The notes below the pieces were generated by a model that was given only the letters and a program-made list of their open reading frames with translations, searched no databases and was not told the origin of the DNA. DNA of 64,000 nucleotides, taken from NCBI GenBank assembly GCA_903901335.1, contig CAIUQR010000138.1:1-64000 (forward strand). Direction: 5' to 3'. The position numbers and the translations under genes are program-made. Positions 61,192-64,000 of the stretch are shown here, one piece after another. Origin of the DNA: an uncultured delta proteobacterium (GTDB lineage Bacteria > Desulfobacterota > Desulfobulbia > Desulfobulbales > Desulfocapsaceae). How positions within the stretch are numbered: position 1 is the stretch's first letter; each line of letters opens with the position of its first letter.

Positions 61192-62091
61192 ATGAAGAGG
61201 CTGCAATTTCTGATACTTGGCATTCTGGCATTCACACTGGCAGGTTGTGGTCATACTGTTATTCAGACGCTGAATGTTCCGGAAGGCCCCGTATACAACG
61301 GGGTTGGTAAAGGAAGAACCATGGTTATACTTCCCTTTGCCGATTACACCTTTGCTGACAGTCATGCTTCAGCCCATCATCGTTACCTGAAGGTCACCGA
61401 GAGTTTGACGGATCGACTGACCGCAAACGGATTTACACTTCCTATCCAGGAAGATGTTTTTCAATATATGACTGAGCAGAACTTTATCAGCCTTGCCCCA
61501 TATGATACAGGGGGCGCTAATTCATTGAAACATGAACTCTCCGGTGAATGGGACGATATGACCAAGCAAGAAATCCGCAAAAATATCCAGGCAATACAGA
61601 ATTCAGACAATAACAGCGTTTCTTCAAGCCCCGGCACCCATGGATTGACGCCGAGTTCAATCATGAAAATAGGTAACAATTTCAATGCGGACTATATCAT
61701 GCGTGGCCGTATACTTGAGTATAAAACCAGGCAGGAAGTCTCTTGGGCACCATGGAAGAAGGGAGTCATTCCAGTTATTGCAGGCGGGAGTTCACAGGCC
61801 CTTTTCGGCTTCATCCACCCAGATCAATATGATACACTTGATTCCAAGGTTGAGGGAGGATTTCCAGGTAATATTTTCCACAATGCTGGAAAAATTGATC
61901 AAGGCGTCGTCCAACTACGTGTCTGGGTTCAGGAAGCCGTGACGGGAAATGTTGTCTGGACTAATAGAGTACAAATTCAGATTTCGCCTGAATCGGTCTT
62001 TGCCGATAGTCAGCATGATATTCTTTTCGACCAGGCAATTGAAAAAGGCGTCAGTACCCTTATCGATAATTTTGTCACATATGGATTGTAA
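61192..62091 (+). CDS. Lipoprotein, CsgG/GNA1162-like beta-alpha fold
   Basis: 299 residues. Lipobox L-A-G-C at 16-19. The mature part begins with M-V-I-L-P-F-A-D-Y-T and a long middle with G-R-I-L-E-Y-K and V-V-Q-L-R-V-W-V-Q-E-A, similar in layout to CsgG/GNA1162-type outer-membrane lipoproteins. Function unknown; it follows the secretin with its own AGGGAG ribosome site and may serve pilus or outer-membrane assembly. Confidence 0.7.
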   Translation: MKRLQFLILGILAFTLAGCGHTVIQTLNVPEGPVYNGVGKGRTMVILPFADYTFADSHASAHHRYLKVTESLTDRLTANGFTLPIQEDVFQYMTEQNFISLAPYDTGGANSLKHELSGEWDDMTKQEIRKNIQAIQNSDNNSVSSSPGTHGLTPSSIMKIGNNFNADYIMRGRILEYKTRQEVSWAPWKKGVIPVIAGGSSQALFGFIHPDQYDTLDSKVEGGFPGNIFHNAGKIDQGVVQLRVWVQEAVTGNVVWTNRVQIQISPESVFADSQHDILFDQAIEKGVSTLIDNFVTYGL

Positions 62092-62116
62092 TTTTACGCT
62101 CTGCAATCTGTACCAA

Positions 62117-62159
62117 TAAAAAAAGGCCTTGCTCATCGCGATGAGTAAGGCCTTTTTTT
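62117..62159. terminator. Bidirectional terminator between pil lipoprotein and secB
   Basis: AAAAAAAGGCCTT and AAGGCCTTTTTTT flank an inner palindrome (CTCATCGCGATGAG). U-runs exist on both strands, fitting convergent genes. Confidence 0.93.
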
Positions 62160-62177
62160 ATCAATGAACTCTTTGTT

Positions 62178-62660
62178 CTAATTGGTACCTTCTTTCTGTT
62201 TTTTTGCGTTCTGAAAAATACCCATAAAATTAATCGGCTCCATCAGGAACGGGATAAAGCCTCCATCCACCGATACCTGACTGACGATCTGTCTGGTAAA
62301 AGGGAAGAGCAAAGTGGGACAATCCACCGCAAGGACCATGCTCATATGTTCCTCTGGAATGTTCTTCAATAAAAAGACTGCTGCATGTTCTATCTCCATA
62401 ATAAACATGACTTTTTCTGTCTCACCCTTGGCAATGATCTTCGCAGTGATCCCAAGTGATACTTCCCAGTGATCATCGCTCACCTTCTTGTTGTTCATCT
62501 GGAGATTGACCTCAACTTTCGGTTCTGACTTCTGGGGAAGAAGAAAAATGTCAGGGGCATTCGGATTTTCAAAAGAGAGGTCCTTGATGTACATCTTCTG
62601 CATCCTGAATTCCGGGGTGGTGGACCCACTCATTTCGTCGGGCTTACTCGTTTCTACCAT
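62178..62660 (-). CDS. secB: Protein-export chaperone SecB
   Basis: 160 residues. F-R-M-Q-K-M-Y-I-K-D-L-S-F-E-N-P-N-A-P near the N-terminus is the SecB signature; also V-D-C-P-T-L-L-F-P-F-T-R-Q and G-G-F-I-P-F-L-M-E-P-I-N-F. Tetrameric chaperone delivering preproteins to SecA. Stand-alone gene. Confidence 0.95.
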   Translation of the reverse strand: MVETSKPDEMSGSTTPEFRMQKMYIKDLSFENPNAPDIFLLPQKSEPKVEVNLQMNNKKVSDDHWEVSLGITAKIIAKGETEKVMFIMEIEHAAVFLLKNIPEEHMSMVLAVDCPTLLFPFTRQIVSQVSVDGGFIPFLMEPINFMGIFQNAKKQKEGTN

Positions 62661-62802
62661 TTTATAACCTCATTTGATTTCAATAAATTTCTGATCTTTA
62701 GCCATTTTTGATGCATTTTTACAATACGACAGCACGGTAATCGATAGAACTGGAAAGTATTTAACAGTAATTAGATTCAGGACGCAAGCGTTTCAAACAT
62801 AT

Positions 62803-64000
62803 TCATCTTTTTCTATCAACATCAAGTACCTGCTTTAAAAAACGACCTGTATAGGAGGATGGCTTGCCCGTTATCTGCTCAGGCGTTCCATTGGCTACTA
62901 TCATTCCGCCTTCTTCTCCGCCTTCCGGACCTATATCGATAATCCAATCGGCAGTTTTTATGACATCAAGATTATGTTCTATCACGATTACGCTATTGCC
63001 GGTATCTACTAATCTATTCAGGACATGCAAAAGATGCTGGATATCTGCCGGATGCAGTCCGGTTGTTGGTTCGTCAAGAATATAGAGTGTTTTGCCATTG
63101 CTCCGCACGGAGAGTTCCTTTGCCAATTTGACCCGTTGCGCCTCTCCACCGGAAAGGGTTACTGATGATTGTCCAAGCGTAATATAGCCGAGCCCGACGT
63201 CAAAAAGTGTCTGCAGACGATTTTTGACAGGGGAAATATGGGTGAAAAACCCTAATGCCTCCTCAACAGTCATGGATAACACCTCATGGATGTTTTTCCC
63301 ACGGTAGCGTACATCAAGGGTTTCCTGGTTGTATCTCTTCCCTTGGCATGTATCACAGCCGACGTAAATATCAGGTAAAAAATGCATTGCTATCTTTAGA
63401 AGCCCATCGCCTTCACAGGCCTCGCATCTTCCACCCTTTATATTGAAACTAAATCTGCCGGCCTTATACCCTCGCGTTCTTGATTCCGGCAGCCTGGCAA
63501 ATAATTCACGGATAGGAGTGAAGAGCCCGGTGTAGGTGGCAGGGTTTGACCTGGGAGTCCTGCCGATCGGACTTTGATCGATATCCACGATCTTATCTAA
63601 CGACTTAAGCCCTGAAATGGTTGCTCCCTTCAGCACAAAACTTGGCGATCTGCTCCGTAATCCTTCTTTGACCAACGGGAAAAGTGTTTCGATAACAAGG
63701 GAGCTTTTTCCTGAACCGGACACCCCGGTAACAGCAGTCATAACTCCCAGATGAAATGAGACATCAATGTTTTTTAAATTATTGACCGAGGCATTCCTGA
63801 TGATCAGGTTGAACTCAGATCCCTTCCGGATTTTTCTTCTCGTCTCCGGCACCCGAATCGTTTTTCGACCTGAGAGATATGCCCCGGTAAGAGAAGTGTC
63901 ACTTGTAAGCAGACCTGATACGGTCCCGTTATAAACTACCTCCCCACCATGCACACCGGCCCCTGGGCCCATATCGAGAACGTGGTCGGAAGCGAGGATC
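62803..64000 (-). CDS. uvrA: Excinuclease ABC subunit UvrA, C-terminal part only
   Basis: The frame is open past the right edge (reads [18 protein letters not shown] at the boundary), so about 399 C-terminal residues are visible. They hold the second ATPase: Walker [12 protein letters not shown], zinc finger C-E-A-C-E-G-D-G and C-D-T-C-Q-G-K, signature [10 protein letters not shown] and Walker [16 protein letters not shown] damage recognition in nucleotide excision repair. Confidence 0.96.
   Translation of the reverse strand, partial: ILASDHVLDMGPGAGVHGGEVVYNGTVSGLLTSDTSLTGAYLSGRKTIRVPETRRKIRKGSEFNLIIRNASVNNLKNIDVSFHLGVMTAVTGVSGSGKSSLVIETLFPLVKEGLRSRSPSFVLKGATISGLKSLDKIVDIDQSPIGRTPRSNPATYTGLFTPIRELFARLPESRTRGYKAGRFSFNIKGGRCEACEGDGLLKIAMHFLPDIYVGCDTCQGKRYNQETLDVRYRGKNIHEVLSMTVEEALGFFTHISPVKNRLQTLFDVGLGYITLGQSSVTLSGGEAQRVKLAKELSVRSNGKTLYILDEPTTGLHPADIQHLLHVLNRLVDTGNSVIVIEHNLDVIKTADWIIDIGPEGGEEGGMIVANGTPEQITGKPSSYTGRFLKQVLDVDRKR

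Overview
The window looks like chromosome from an anaerobic Desulfobacterota (deltaproteobacterial) lineage, most likely a sulfate- or sulfur-metabolising relative of the Desulfobulbales. The basis is gene content: a MetF/MetV-HdrA-HdrCB-MvhD gene set, many NifX/NifB-like and NifU-like small proteins, ferredoxin-bearing MinD ATPases, a DUF3683/FAD/CCG mega-oxidoreductase, several sigma-54 activators and PAS kinases, and a type IV pilus PilMNOP cluster. No dsr, apr or sat gene is present, so sulfate reduction itself is inferred only.

Layout. 1-4.7 kb: truncated amine oxidase, crotonase, DUF6125 protein, a broken carboxymuconolactone-decarboxylase gene, and small metal-binding or exported proteins. 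4.7-13 kb: CoA-disulfide reductase-rhodanese plus a NifU-like scaffold, then a seven-gene NifX / receiver / MinD-ferredoxin operon. That operon starts at a strong sigma-54 promoter (10895-10910), ends at a hairpin (6971-6998), and lies just downstream of its probable PAS-sigma-54 activator, with palindromic operator-like repeats in between. 13-21 kb: the 1212-residue FAD/Fe-S oxidoreductase, two sensor kinases, two ACT-domain proteins and a receiver protein. 21.4-29.2 kb: an operon of TusA-like, HdrCB, MetF-like, HdrA, MvhD, MetV and MetF genes, matching the composition of the Moorella-type MetFV-HdrABC-MvhD methylene-tetrahydrofolate reductase complex. It has a sigma-54 promoter (29266-29281) and a divergent PAS-sigma-54 activator with TGTTAA operator repeats.

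The most striking finding is in that operon. The HdrCB gene is interrupted by an in-frame TGA at 28156-28158, exactly where relatives carry the Cys of an E-C-G-H motif. Twelve bases after the TGA there is a perfect 10-bp-stem hairpin, as expected for a bacterial SECIS. I read it as one 439-residue selenoprotein, not two genes or a pseudogene.

31-36 kb: kinase/sigma-54 response regulator/archaemetzincin operon facing a GcvH-like gene and a truncated tandem duplicate behind a third sigma-54 promoter. 36.5-39.8 kb: a gene graveyard (frameshifted hypothetical gene, multiply broken metF, stumps of MBL-fold and DUF89 genes, IS4 transposase tail) with intact NifU-like, FmdB-like and TrmO genes between. 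39.8-46.2 kb: CDF transporter with NifX-like tail, small proteins, a decayed P-loop ATPase and a P4-type integrase beside tRNA-Leu(GAG), the visible end of an integrated element.

46-64 kb: core genome. gap-rimI-pgk-tpiA-secG-tRNA-Leu, queC, lepB-pyrB-pyrC, then pilM-N-O-P, an AMIN/STN/TPR protein, a lipoprotein secretin, a second lipoprotein, secB and the 3' part of uvrA.

Common themes are Fe-S/cofactor handling, folate-linked one-carbon electron transfer, and sigma-54 control by PAS sensors that share a cysteine cluster.
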